Source: Bryum argenteum
Taxonomy: Eukaryota > Streptophyta > Bryopsida > Bryales > Bryaceae
Direction of reading: 5' to 3'
Assembly: GCA_037043015.1 (NCBI GenBank)
Contig: CM073322.1
Coordinates: 474,101 to 538,100 of the forward strand
DNA: 64,000 nt
The notes under the pieces were generated by a model. That model saw only the letters and a list, made by a program, of their open reading frames with translations, was not told the origin of the DNA and did not search any database. How positions within the stretch are numbered: the first letter of the stretch is position 1; each line of letters opens with the position of its first letter. The translations under genes were made by a program, and so were the position numbers. Below are positions 46,237 through 58,081 of the stretch, one piece after another.

Positions 46237-47692
46237 CTAGGATCTGGAGGGATAAGACACTCTTGATTGAAATACTGGTGGACACTGCACACTTTTTTTC
46301 ACTGGAATATGGGATTTGAACCGAGGTGATGATTTATGACTGCGAGTGACGGAACGGAGTTCATTTTGGTACTCTAGATGAGAGAATGGGAATTGGTCGT
46401 GGTGGTGGTACCTGGCAATGCAAGCAATGGAAAATGGAGGCGTTGCTGGTGGAGATGGTGGCGTTGATGATGTCCAGGTCGTGTTTGTGAATGGTAACCA
46501 GAAGCTCCTGGAAGAGGCCGCGGCGCCCGCGCGGGCTGCTGGTGGTGATGAACACGTTGCGACCACAGACGTGAATGCCCACATTGGTGCCCAGGAACGA
46601 CTGCAGGCACGACTCCTTCCCTGGCGGCGGCAGCGCCGTGACGGCCGTCATGGACGCCGGGTCGCTCGAATGGTCCACCACTGTCAGCCCATTCGCCACC
46701 AACACCTTCGGCAACGCCGTGCTCGTCGCAGTACTGTGGAACCCTGGCGCACTACTCCTCGTCGCCATCATCACTTGCTGCTTCGTCGTCATCACCTCCA
46801 ACTTCACTTGCAGCGACTGAATGTACTTGATGATCTCCCCCACCACCGTCGACTTATCCGTCTGCACGCACACCATTACTCACAGTCACTTCATGATACC
46901 CACAACACTAGTGCAGAAAAGTGGAATCTAACACTGTCTCCACTTGAAACTTTGGTTCTTGTAACTTCAAATCTTTAGCGATTCCATGAATGATCGGTCC
47001 TTGCCCATGATCGGTCTTAGCCAAATAACCGGTCCGAAACTTGCCTTGTCGACGGGGTGAGGAAGAAGCGATCGTAGAGTGTTGAACAGATAATTCATGC
47101 CCTTGCGGCGCTCGCGTTCGGACCAGATATGGCTCTCCCGCTGTGAGACCGTGCCTTTATCAGGTTTGCCTTTATCAGACTTGCTCGCAGCAATTCCCTT
47201 CTTCGACGTTTTCAGCAGGCTGGTAGCCTTGGCACGAAGCTCAGAGGGGCTGGCGGGTGCGCTGATCGACTTCCCAGAGCCGCGAGCGCCCTTCTTCTTC
47301 GAGGTCGTCGCCTTGGCGGCTCGCGCCGCACCTGCAGACGAGGAGGGCCGCGGCGGCGCGCCCTTACGCCGCACCACCGCCACCACCGGGGCGGGGGCGG
47401 CGGCAGCCGCCACAGCCGGCGCAGTATTAAGATCAACTTCCGCGACCGTGACGGGGTTAAACGTCATATTCGGTTTTACATCCGCAACCCAATTGGGATT
47501 ATTAAATACCTGAAGCTCGGACGCCGGCTGAGACTCAAATCCCGACGCAGGAAACCAGCTCTCCGTCTCGTGCAAGTTCATGAGCGCGGAGTAGCTGGGC
47601 TCGTATCGACAAAACGCTTGCGGCGCACACGGCATGATGTACGAGGTGACCTGCGAGTGCATCGCGGACCCCGAACGATACTGGGACGGCAT
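46237..47692 (-). CDS. bHLH transcription factor, ZHOUPI/bHLH95-like
   Basis: Three exons proposed: 47692-47045, 46861-46412 and 46284-46237, about 381 residues. The bHLH region begins at H188 (HIWSERERRKGMNYLF) and crosses intron 1: exon 1 ends LLPHPVDK, exon 2 starts TDKSTVVGEIIKYIQSLQ. The H188-E192-R196 triad is the E-box/G-box contact set. HIW with KADKST-like loops is typical of the RGE1/ZOU/bHLH95 group; that assignment is moderate. Intron 1 must use a GC donor (AAG|GCAAGT): the nearby GT donor gives an immediate stop. The N-terminal half is low-complexity Ala/Pro/Lys-rich. Exon 2 ends in an ACT-like stretch (IINATISTSNASIFHCLHCQ). The last exon (15 residues) is weakly supported; reading through gives a stop at 46361. 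Start ATG 47692. Confidence 0.8.
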
Positions 47693-48515
47693 GATCACCA
47701 AAATCCAATACTAGACCGTCACCGTCTCCACGCCGATCATCACAGCTCAAATCAAACTCTCGTTTAAAAGCAAACAAACTCACTGCAATGCGCTTGAAGA
47801 CAACAGTAGTGAGAGCAAGCGCTGAGGGGAAGAGAAGGAGGAGTGGAGTGCGAGATATTAGTAGCAGGCGCGGGCTTGGCGTCAAAGGGGAGATGCGGGA
47901 ATCGGCTGCGTATCAGGCGAGGTGCGGTGGAGCTGATTGTCCAACTCATTCACCAGTCATGTCACCCGCGCGAATCAGGACCCAAACCAGGCAGCGTCCC
48001 GACCATGTCCGGCCTTTGGGGCCGTCATGCCTGGAGTTACACTCTCTTTGCAGCCCCACCCTTGTCCTCTCTCTCTCTCTCTTTCGTATTATTATTACAT
48101 TACCCCCCTCCCTACTTGTACTGCCTTTTACCCAGAATAATTTCGTTTCCGAGGAGAGAATAATCCCCCACTCATTGATTCCTGGAAGAATTTTCCGGGC
48201 CTTCCCACATTCCCCGGCGCTCTTCAAACGAAATGAAATAGTCTAGTTTCTGTACAGGAATTTCTAGCATACCCTTTCCGACGTGGAGAGGGATCTCAAT
48301 GTACAGGGATTTCTATTTCCTTAGATTTGCAGGCTGATCATGCATGGCTCTTTCGAAATGAATTATCTTGGGCTTCAACATTCTCTATGGAGTAGTTCAG
48401 TCATTTGGCTCTTACTTTTCATGGCAGGTTATTGAGGAGCACAGTCGAGATCGTAAAAAATATCAATGCACTTGACCAAATACATTTCAACCATTAATTT
48501 TGAATCATATTCTTT
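47693..48515. promoter_or_regulatory. 5' UTR and promoter region of bHLH gene
   Basis: No gene on either strand. On the gene's strand there is a GAGAGAGAGAGAGAGA tract (plus-strand CT repeat at about 48068-48084), a sequence type bound by plant BPC/GAGA factors. GC content falls off beyond about 48240. Confidence 0.4.
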
Positions 48516-48806
48516 TACTGAAAAGTGGTAGAAAGGTGACGTGTGTAGTGACTTGTCTTAGTGACGGACAAGTCCATGTTTAAATTTTGCTTTTAACGAC
48601 ATCAACATAAATTATTGTATAAGTCACTTTTTCTTAAATTTTTGCTAAATTAGTAGGCTACACTATTGCACATTAAACCCCAAAAAGAGAAGTGACAATC
48701 ATATAAAATTATGTTGATGTTTTTAGAACCACAATAGACAGGCTATCTTGCTTCACTAGGGACAAGTCACTACAAACTTCACTTTTTGTGCAATTTTCCA
48801 CTAGTA
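48516..48806. mobile_element. CACTA-like MITE, about 291 bp
   Basis: The outer ends TACTGAAAAGTGG and inverted TACTAGTGGAAAA are related. Inside both ends is GTAGTGACTTGTC in inverted orientation, and the central arms share CAACATAAATT... and GTCACTTTT/AGAAGTGAC. It is related to the element at 57776. Ends are decayed and a 3-bp duplication is not clear. Confidence 0.5.
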
Positions 48807-50538
48807 AAACTGTACGTATAAAATTCTTGTTTAAGGTAACACACTCTGTTTTCTTAAAGATTTGACGCTCTATAGTGTAAAATATTTAGAGAGTGTACGA
48901 ACCATCTTGTATACAATCAATCAAAGCTTTTACCTTCCTCCTAAGTTTGTAAAAACCTTGTTCACTACCCGTGGTTAAATTAACCTCTAGATGCCCAAGC
49001 AAGTCAAACGGAGTAATATGACAACCATGGGTTAAACTTTCGCTTGTGCCACAAAACAAAACAAACCCAGACTAATAAAGGAATATTCTAAAAGTGGCAG
49101 GCCAATAGGAAAACTGTACCTGTGTACCGTACACCTCCTCCTCAAACCCAATAGTAGCACTAGCGGTTTCTCTTTTAATCATGACAAGGGAATAAACCAT
49201 ACTTTTCACTTGTACTTTGTGGGGGGGTGTGTATTAATATCAATACATGAGATGAATTTGGGGGTTACATGTGTAAATGGGTTTTTGTCTATGAAGCCAT
49301 TTGTTGGAGTTATGGATGAAAAGAAACATGTAAATTAATTTGAAAGGAAAATGGTGAGTGATTGAAACGTGAGAGGAAATGGAGGGGCTGAGGTGGGGTG
49401 GCTTGGGCTTTACCCCACCCTTACTAGACAAATTAAAAGGCTGCTCATCATAGCACTTGAGAGGAGCCTCTCACTCTTCCGGCTTTTATGTTGAAATCTC
49501 TTTTCATTGACTGCCACCTCAGCGTTGCTGCTATGCCATATCATCACCTTGTGAGTCTTATTGCCTATGTAAGGTGTTGAAGATGCAAATGAAAGCAAGG
49601 AGAATACAAAGTAAGCACCAAGAAGATAGACACGAAAAGAGAGAGTCTTAGATTGTGAGAAAGAGTATATGGAAGTACAAGGAGAGAGAAGATGAATAGT
49701 ACTTCTTTCTCATAGGTCTAAACTAGTGGAGGTATCTTACACTAGTGACTCATTTAGCTACAAGACAAAGGAGAGCGTATGTGAGAATATTACATTCTCA
49801 CATAAGGTAAAGCATTCTCAAAACTCGCTAGTGTAAGAGCAATTGGAAATGACATGAAACGCAACTATTGTAGGTCTGCGTTCAAGAAGAAGGGCCACTA
49901 TTCAAGAACACAACGTTATAAGTCAATCTTTGGGCTCGCTCAAAACTGGTTGTCACCCGCTCTCTTCTAGCGTGCATCGATTATTGCTTTTTCTTGCCTC
50001 ACGACAGTGTTTGGCGGAACACATGCGGTTTTATGGGCAACACATCAAATGTGTATGGGGATAATCACAACTAGGGGGATGGGTGATCACTCTCATCTTT
50101 TCCACAAATCTTAAACCCCTAAAAGGCATTGAATAATTTGTATTCACGGTTTATACTCCGTGCATTGGTGGCTATGTTCTAAGCAACAATGAAGTATAGT
50201 TTGTGCACATTGAAAATATAATGTTGTAACGAGCAAAAAATGTTAGATTCTTTATTGAAGATTAAGTACGTATTCATTCTTGATTGTGACATATTCGAAC
50301 CTCCCTAAGCGACACAAGATTTGCCCCAAACACACTCCTAAACAGCCATTTCAAAATCTTTTTAAACACTAATTAAATCTTTATTACTTCACACCTTCAT
50401 TTACAAGTACGATCACTTCTTCATATTTCAAGAGTTAGATTTGCGAGAACCTATCGGATAGTTATATATGAATCAAGAGATTACAAAGTATACAACGCCT
50501 GATTCGGTGGGCAATACTCTCCAACATCTAGATTGTTG
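48807..50538. other. Gene-poor intergenic DNA
   Basis: No supported gene. A decayed CCCTTAA-type end (TTAACCTCTAGATGCCCAAGC) is at about 48978, and ACCCCTAAAAGGC at about 50114 resembles a MITE end. 49600-50060 has a purine-rich stretch that could be part of a dead retroelement, but no retroelement protein is visible. Confidence 0.4.
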
Positions 50539-50542
50539 TTAA

Positions 50543-50803
50543 CCCCTATAGATCCTTGATTCAAAATTGTCTAAATTATCAAAAAGAACGTCCCTCTACT
50601 TCAGCTCCAAAGAAACTCAATCTAAGCATCAACGAGAAGATCCAACCGTAGGATCTTACATTTAACTTGACCCTTCACTCAAATGTCAAATTTGAACCGT
50701 TAATTTTTCTCCAATTTTGAGATTATAATGGTCAAAGTTGGCTAAATTTTTTTCCCTGCAAAAATTCCAAAAAGCCATTTCGGCTTTCTTGGATCTTCAG
50801 GGG
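50543..50803. mobile_element. TTAA-type MITE (CCCCTATAGATCC), 261 bp
   Basis: Ends CCCCTATAGATCC / GGATCTTCAGGGG, TTAA at 50539-50542 and 50804-50807. Inverted relative of the 8099 element, sharing GATTATAATGGTCAAAGTTGGC and the GAAGATCCAACCGTAGGATC block. Confidence 0.85.
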
Positions 50804-50807
50804 TTAA

Positions 50808-53110
50808 AACCCAAGGTCAAATTGCCCAATCCTCTGATGAAATCCATTGTCGCAAGGGGACGAACCTACGAGTGCACCATAGACTAGACGAGTCAACTAA
50901 ATTGAAGATCACTCAAACCTGGGATTTTGGAGCAGATTGTGGACTTGATCATATCAAGTTGCAGTAGGAGAATAAGAAGCATGAAATCGGGGACGGGGAA
51001 GAATAACATAACTTCCATATAACTTCCACGTGCATGCCTCGTATCGATATCATCCTTACATGGTCACCATGTCATGTATAATTATATACTCTCACTAGAT
51101 ATCGAGGAAAAAAACATCCTCGTAGACCTTGGATAAGGATTCCGAAATCGTAATCTATCGCACGCCTTGAAATGTGTTGCATGCAAGTGCGATTGACGGC
51201 TACTAACATCGTGAGGGTAGGAGTCATACTCGTCCGAGTAACACTTGGCAAGTTTATCACCTAAGCCGACTTCTTGGAGAAAAAAAAGACGTGTTATCCC
51301 ACATGAATAAGAGTGTAGCGTATCTAGTGTGATTGTGTACCTCTATGTCAACCTATAAACACAAAAGTATTTGGATAAAGTTTGGTGACGAACATTTGAT
51401 TTGTTAAGGCATGCTAATGTGGAAAAAAAGACGTGTTAGTGTGAAAACTTAACAAGTCAAATGTGTTGAAACCCGATATTTAAATGAGCTTCTATGTACT
51501 TGTCAAAATCAAAAACATTTTTGTTTTGAAAAAAATATATAATACAAATAAAAATAAAAATAAAACATACGATCACTAGCCATTCACTATAGTACAAGGT
51601 AACTTGCTCAATAATGGCTCAAATTTTGACATAGCAAATTTATAGTGAAGTTAATTTATGTACACATGCGAAGTAAGTATCTAGATGAGATGTACATTTG
51701 ATACATTGAAGACTTCTTGGACGTACATCTCATCTAGGAACGAATTGACAAATGAGTAGGAACGTTGTCTATAAGACAACCCATATCACTTTTGGGCGCT
51801 CCCGAATTTGTTATGAAATTTTGAAGTTGAACCTATAGATGTTCCAAAAACACTGGAGTTTAGTGGGCCATCTTTGATATTGTGCCATTACCGAGCATGC
51901 TACTTATAATCATTCACACCAATGGGAGTTGGAGTTGAAGGGAGAAACTATGAACATAGACCACTTTCGGATGCTGTTCCAAATGAGAAGACCCAACAAA
52001 ACAAAAAACAGTGAACTGTTGTGTCTGCGGAGCGGAGTGACCGTTTTGCGAGCAAACCAAGGCCGAGATGGTCCGTGTACTTTCTTCCGGGGCCATGGAC
52101 AAGAAGAGATCATCATGCTCAACTAATGGTACCACGGCCACAAGCTCCCACCAATCAGGCACTCGCACTAATAAATATTTGCTTGTGCGCATATCCCAAT
52201 CATCTTCACCCCCGGATTATTAAGTTAGTGACAGTTACTCATCCTACGTTGTTGTACCTGTACTCTTAGTTCGAGTGATTTCTCTTGGTACTCTTGAGAT
52301 TTTGAATATTTGCGACAACTATGGCTCAACTTCTAAGTGAAAGCCCATATTGGGGTATTGAATTAAAGAGTATACAATTGCCGGTACATGCCTGGTTTGC
52401 CAGAGGGAGTTTTGGAACTCAACTAATACAAAACTGATTGTCTGCCCAAAAGGCGGCTTGGTTGTCCGGTAGGATAGATAGATAAGAAGATAGATAAGAA
52501 CTCCAATCTTCAAGTCGAAGATTGGCGTGAATACAGTGTCTGTTCGTAATGTCTTTACCTCAATGGCCATGTCCAGTAGGAGTTATAAGCACAAGGGGAG
52601 AGCACCATAAACCATTCAAATTTTGAATTGAGCAGTAGCTAATTGGAGTGTGTAAAATAATGTGCAAAAGGTTGCACATGGGAGGTGAATTTAATTAGAA
52701 TATCTTATTTTGAGGCTTTTATTGTAATTATTCTTGTGTTGCTCAACTTAGACACATAGATGTGCTTAACTTCTAGAAGAGAAGCCCTGCAATGGCCCTC
52801 CCTACGACCATATTCGTGAACAAAGTTTTTATGAATCGGATCTTGGGAAATCCAAGTGTAGGATCTTGTTTATATTTGTTCAATAAGTCTACCTTTCAAT
52901 TTTTACAAAGATTCACTAAACTGATCTTGAGATATATTGAGTCAAGGTTTTGGTTTTTCTAAATACAACGCAAGTATCTTAAGCGAATCGACCCGATTCA
53001 GGCTTCTCTCTCCTCTAGGGGTTAAAGCCACAAAAGTGTGCACTTGTCACCATGGGTCCAAGAAGATCTCAAGGTCATTCTTAAAATGTACACACTAGCT
53101 TCTATAATAT
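50808..53110. other. Gene-poor intergenic DNA
   Basis: No supported gene. Two motifs stand out: a perfect 15-bp hairpin at 51681-51737 and a lone MITE right end (TCTAGGGGTTAA) near 53016-53027. Small frames at 51910-52570 have no recognised domain. Confidence 0.4.
51681..51737. repeat. Perfect 15-bp inverted repeat (hairpin), 27-nt loop
   Basis: CTAGATGAGATGTAC at 51681-51695 is exactly complementary to GTACATCTCATCTAG at 51723-51737. Confidence 0.85.
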
Positions 53111-53260
53111 AGTGTGCAGTCACTAGTAGGAATATCCTTTAAAATGACAGCAAAAATGATAGTATTTTGTGTCATTTTGGATGCATGATGTCAAAAATGA
53201 CACAAAGTGCAGTGTGTCATTTAGGACGAGTTCTTACGACCATCGTGTCGTTTTGGACAA
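53111..53260. mobile_element. CACTA-like terminal fragment
   Basis: Starts with GTCACTAGTAGGAAT and then AAAATGACA repeats, resembling the ends at 57776 and 58081. No matching right end found, so this is a fragment. Confidence 0.4.
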
Positions 53261-54190
53261 CAATTCTCGATGTGGTACATATCACTCTAAATATTTACAT
53301 CTATCGCGTAGGTACATTATCACATCTTGTGATAAGAATTACTAAATTGACATTGGAGTACATTGTAAGTATCTAAGTAGAAGAAGAAGAAAGTCCTTCT
53401 TGACTCACATAATGGCCTTGCAATAATGAAAATTGCTCAAAATTCTACGAAGGAAATATAGTAAATAACTATGTCCCTTGCACTACAATGAATGCCATAT
53501 TTTTATGGAATCTCGGATTTGGTTAAGAATTCTATCTTAACGACTAGATTCAATTTGGAATCCAACCTAGCAAATAACGTTGAAAATATGACATTGGAAC
53601 AAGAGGATACAACTCCTCAGGGACCATGAATATTTTTGGTTCTTAAAGTATAGAAACATCATTGCAAATCTAATACCAAAACAATTCCAATCAAGAAGTT
53701 CTGCACTAGAAAGTTGATGATGTTCACGCTGATAACAGTTTTGTTTTTGAAATAAAATGGGATTGTAATAGAAAATAATCTACAAATTTACAGCAAAATC
53801 TACTTGCAAAAAAAATGTTTGTAAGATCTTCATACCATCTCGCATTAATATTAGAAAAAGTACTGCAATTGATATTGATTCCAATACAACACATCTCACT
53901 GGAACCAAACAATGGAACATAAAGAAAGAAAAATAAGAAGAATGAAGGCCTTAGAAGGCCAAAGTAAATAGAGCACCAATTTCACCTCTAATTCTACACG
54001 ATGACCTGTGATCATAGGCAAGAACAAAGGGATCACTTCACCCCTGAAATAGACAATGGAAAAGAGAAGGAATTAACAAGCTCACTCATAGTAAAAATAC
54101 CAAAAACTACTATCCTCCTACAAACCAATAGCTAGGAGTAGACTCAAATCAGCACTAAATGTGCTCCTTATAAGAAACAAGGATTTGGAG
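53261..54190. other. Intergenic; decayed foldback-element arm
   Basis: 53400-53720 is related to the right arm of the 43331-44818 foldback element (CTTGCAATAATGAAAA, then AAACATCATTGCAAATC). No gene seen. Confidence 0.45.
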
Positions 54191-54415
54191 GTTCCTGTAG
54201 GAAAAAAAAAACTCAGCCAACTTTGACCATTATAATCTCACAAATGAGGAAGAATGAACGGTTCAAATTTGGTATGTGAGAAAAACGTCAAGTAAACTTC
54301 GAGATCTTACGGTTGAATCTTTCAAATAATGCTTAGATTGAGATTTTTTGAGCTTAATCTAAAGGAAGGTCAAATTCTGTGACTTAGACCGTTTTGCAAC
54401 AAGGAAATTTAGGGG
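54191..54415. mobile_element. TTAA-type MITE, left end decayed
   Basis: Right end AAATTTAGGGG followed by TTAA (54416-54419). The body is an inverted relative of the 40448 element (GACTTAGACCGTTTTGCAACAAGG). The left terminus is no longer recognisable. Confidence 0.65.
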
Positions 54416-54740
54416 TTAATGATTTTTCTTCCGTATTCAATTGCCGTATTTAAATGCACTCAAACAGAATATTTTTACACATACTGTACTAAATTAATTG
54501 ATAATTATTCTTCTGGGCAAAACGCCTGACCTTCAAAATTAGAAATCAATTGTACACATGCCAATGATTGCACTGGCCAATAAGATGCTTTGAGCAAAAT
54601 AAAAGCATTTGAGGCGGCACGAATGTTCATTATTGAGTTGCCATTTAAGGAATATCAGAATTACTGTAGCAAATTAATTAAACTGTATTCTTAGGGCATA
54701 TTCCCATGTAAGAAAATGATTCGTAACTTTTGATGTTGAC

Positions 54741-54874
54741 TCCTAAAGTAAAATTGTTTATATCATCAAAATAGACATTCCGCTACTTCAGACTTAATAA
54801 AACCCATGTGAGATTATAATGGTCAAAGTTGGCTGAATTTTGGAACCATTTTGGCTTTCTTGGACCTTTAGGGG
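54741..54874. mobile_element. TTAA-type MITE, internally deleted, 134 bp
   Basis: Ends CTCCTAAAG / CTTTAGGGG with decayed flanks TTGA and TTAT. The centre is missing relative to the 260-bp relatives. Confidence 0.6.
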
Positions 54875-55161
54875 TTATCAACTTCAATTTCATACCATTT
54901 TATCATACAGATCGTCAATTCACAATTAGAACATCCGGATCATCATTCACCAGTAGGGCGGAGCTCTCTCTAGAGTGGCATAGCCCTACTTGGGGTTATA
55001 GTGCCCACCCTGAGAGGAGTTTATAGTCCTACGTCATTGTTGTTATGTCCAGTGGGCATGTCATCAAGGGTAGTTTGAATGAGGTTAGCATTCGTAGCAG
55101 CTACCAAGGAGGATGGAGGAGGGGTAATGAGCCCCCTAGTTTTTTGATGTATAGACATTAA

Positions 55162-55421
55162 CCCCAAAAGATCCTTGATACAAAATTGTCTAAATTATCA
55201 CAGAGGACCCCCGTTTACTTCAGGCCCGAAAAACTCAATCTAAGCATTAATTAGAAGATCCAACCGTAAGATCTTGAAGTGAACTTGACCCTATACTCAT
55301 ATGTCAAATTTGAACCGTTAATTTTTTTTCCGATTTTGAGATTATAATGGTCAAAGCTGGCTGACTTTTTTTCCTGCGGAAACTCCAAAAAGCCATTTCG
55401 GCTTTCTTGGATCTTTAGGGG
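55162..55421. mobile_element. TTAA-type MITE (CCCCAAAAGATCC), 260 bp
   Basis: Ends CCCCAAAAGATCC / GGATCTTTAGGGG, TTAA at 55158-55161 and 55422-55425. Close relative of the element at 50543, in the same orientation. Confidence 0.83.
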
Positions 55422-55425
55422 TTAA

Positions 55426-57775
55426 ATGCCAAGGAGTAGGCTTCCAAGGGTATCTTGGGGTCGCAAACCTCAAATTTGAATTCAAAATTATAAAAAACGG
55501 CCTTGGGAGGTCCCCACAGATTCTAGGGTGCCTCCTTGGTAGCTGCCACAAACCATTGCCAGGTTGAATGAGCATTTTATTCACGCCAACCCCATAAGGG
55601 TCTGGTGTTCTTATTTATTTATTTTGGCATAGCCCTCAACTCCCCTTAAGCTCTTTTGCATAAAAGCTCCTTCCTCTCACACATAGTTACTGCACTTGCT
55701 TCTCCACGCAAACTAGTTGCTTTGATACAAGTGAAATTTTTTCCAATTGTATTTCTTCCAATTGATGATACATTGATTGGTAAAAATAAAAAATAGAAAT
55801 CATCTTCCAAATTGAAGTAAAATGCTTACATGTACAGCCAGAACAAAAGTGACTCCCATAATCCTAAATTTAGCTTCAAAACCCAGGTGTCTTATCTCCG
55901 TTCAAAAAACTCAGGCGGTCTGAAAATACAAAGAAAAGGAGGCGAAAAAGACTAAAAATAAATTGATTAATACATTAATTGGGTTTTTAAAAATTTAAAA
56001 ATTAAAAAAATGGGTGGAAGTCAACAAAAGAAAATCCTTAAGGAATCGGTGAGCACCTGAGGGCTTGTACGAACAACACCCAATTTAGGGGCATGACCTA
56101 GTCATTTTGGCATTTGGGACCCTTTAATTGGGGGCAAGAGAATCAACAAGAAGCAAATGCAATCTCCCACGGACCAATTGGGGGTCTAATTCCTTTTAAT
56201 GTCATCGCCATGAATTTCACTTTTCGGTAGTAACTTTTTTGTGGGTCATGATGATGGCTAGGGTCTCATTGCATCCATGTAAGTGGGTTTAGTAAAAACA
56301 TAAAAATAAAAATAAGAATCGTTGGGTGTAGAATTGCATGAATTATAAAATTATTCTCCTTCTACTTCAAGACCAAAAAAACTCAATCTAATTAATTCTA
56401 AAGTACTATTTAGAAGATCCCACTGTAGAATCTCACATTTACGTTGACATCCTACTTGCATGCCAAATTTGAATCGTTGATTCTTCTTCGTTGAATAGTC
56501 AAAGTTGGCTGAATTATGTTCATGCGAGAGTCCTCAAAACCCATTTTAGATTCAAAGGATCCTTTAGAGAATAAAGTAACTTTCTATGAGTTTTGATGAT
56601 GGCTAGGGTCTCATCACATCCAAGAAAGTGGGGATGAGTAAAAAAATTGTGATTATGGGGTTTAGTTTTAGACTTTGGGTTAAGGATGGTAGGTATATAG
56701 GATCTTTGGTCTCACTTTTGAAATTAATATTTTTTCCAAAAGAATTAGTCTACCTTCACAAACAACCACTTAGGATGATGTTTTTATTTATTTTTTAATT
56801 TTTTTACCTGGATGTAATGAGAGCCCGGCCCATGATGGGTATTAATAAAGGGGGCCTCTCAATAGTGAGAGCCAGATTTGATATGCTAGGCTGCTGCTTT
56901 GGGAGACCATCTACCTGGTGCCCAGGCCCTTCCCATGGCCAACCAGCTTTGGGCTTGTCTACTTCTTTGTCACAACACTTGTTTTATTTACTTACTAGTA
57001 AGGTCCCCTTGTCCCGACGGGAAAGGTCTTTATATGGTATTATAGAAAAAATAATCCCATGTCTACCATTCCCTAAAATCGATTTGTAATATATATAAAA
57101 AGACAATTTTAATCCTCACTTAGAAACAAGTTTAGGGTTTGTAATCTTGTCTAGATATTAACAATCTTGTGTACTTAGAAAAGTCTTTGCACATTCATAG
57201 CAATGAAGAATTTGTATAGAATTTCCAGGGTTTTCTTTAGATAAGTATTAAAAATTTCTTTGCACTCTAATAATCTCTCCCACAATTAGACAAGTATGGA
57301 CTCACTTTTTTGTGATGTTTTACCCTAGAAAATTCTTGTGTTTTTGGGAGTCTCAGAAAACCAAAAAGTGCAATTTTTTACCAGGTTAAAATTGAGCTAT
57401 GGTCAAATTTTCATTGTACTTTCAACTGTAGAATCTTGGGCTTAGCTATTACTGCAAATAATATGTACAATTTTTTATGTTATATTACACAATTTGCAAG
57501 GTTATAACGTTTGTAGTTGATGCAAAAGACTTTTTTGGACATTGTGTAAAACACATAGTCTAGTTTGTGCAAAGGGAGACTTGATGATTGTTACTCAATT
57601 ATGTTGCTCACATTTTTTTCCATGTAGATGTCTAAGGTGAGTATGCCGACGCAAACTTCTTCTTTTCAGCAAGTCAAAGAGGTACTAACTAAAGCATACT
57701 TGTTCAAGTAAGATACCAGATCCTATGATTACAATCCTCAATTGCCTCATGAGATAAAAAACTTCACCTTGCATT
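55426..57775. other. Gene-poor intergenic DNA
   Basis: No gene seen. 56340-56575 is an end-decayed relative of the 260-bp MITEs (TAGAAGATCCCACTGTAG, GTCAAAGTTGGCTGAA). A duplicated phrase GATGATGGCTAGGGTCTCAT occurs at about 56250 and 56592. 57540-57720 shares sequence with 41110-41190. Confidence 0.45.
56995..57045 (-). mobile_element. Helitron-like 3' terminus (minus strand)
   Basis: On the minus strand TTTCCCGTCGGGACAAGGGGA is followed by CCTTACTAG and T, and preceded by a relative of the TAAAGACC flank found at the three Helitron-like ends in the triplicated locus. Confidence 0.4.
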
Positions 57776-58081
57776 CATTAGTAGAAAATGACACTAAAAA
57801 TGACAAAGGTAATGACTTGACTGTACTGACACAAAGTGTCAGTTTTTAATTGTGCTTTTAATAACATCAAAATAAATTATAACATTTGTCACTTTTTCTT
57901 AGATTTTTTTTGGTTGTAGTAAGCATACCACACCCTAATAAATTAGTAAAAAAAATTAAGGAAAAGTGACAAATATAATACTTTACTGTAATGTCATTAA
58001 AAGCACAATCAAAATATGCACCATGTATCATTACGGTCAAGTCATTACGGCCGTCACTTTTAGTGCCATTTTCTACTAGTG
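57776..58081. mobile_element. CACTA-like MITE, 306 bp
   Basis: Right end, inverted, reads CACTAGTAGAAAATGGCACT. The left end reads CATTAGTAGAAAATGACACT. Both continue into inverted AAAAGTGAC and GTAATGACTTGAC blocks. The CACTA terminal pentamer suggests the En/Spm superfamily. No clear 3-bp target duplication. Confidence 0.6.

Noticed and set aside
46310..46325. B-box-like GGTTCAAATCCC on the minus strand
   Set aside because: It lies in the proposed bHLH intron, with no A-box or cloverleaf around it, so no tRNA is called.
46412..46861. Overlapping plus-strand frames across the bHLH exons
   Set aside because: They are antisense shadows of GC-rich coding exons.
49600..50060. Possible LTR retrotransposon remnant
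   Set aside because: No paired LTRs, primer-binding site or polyprotein motif could be found.
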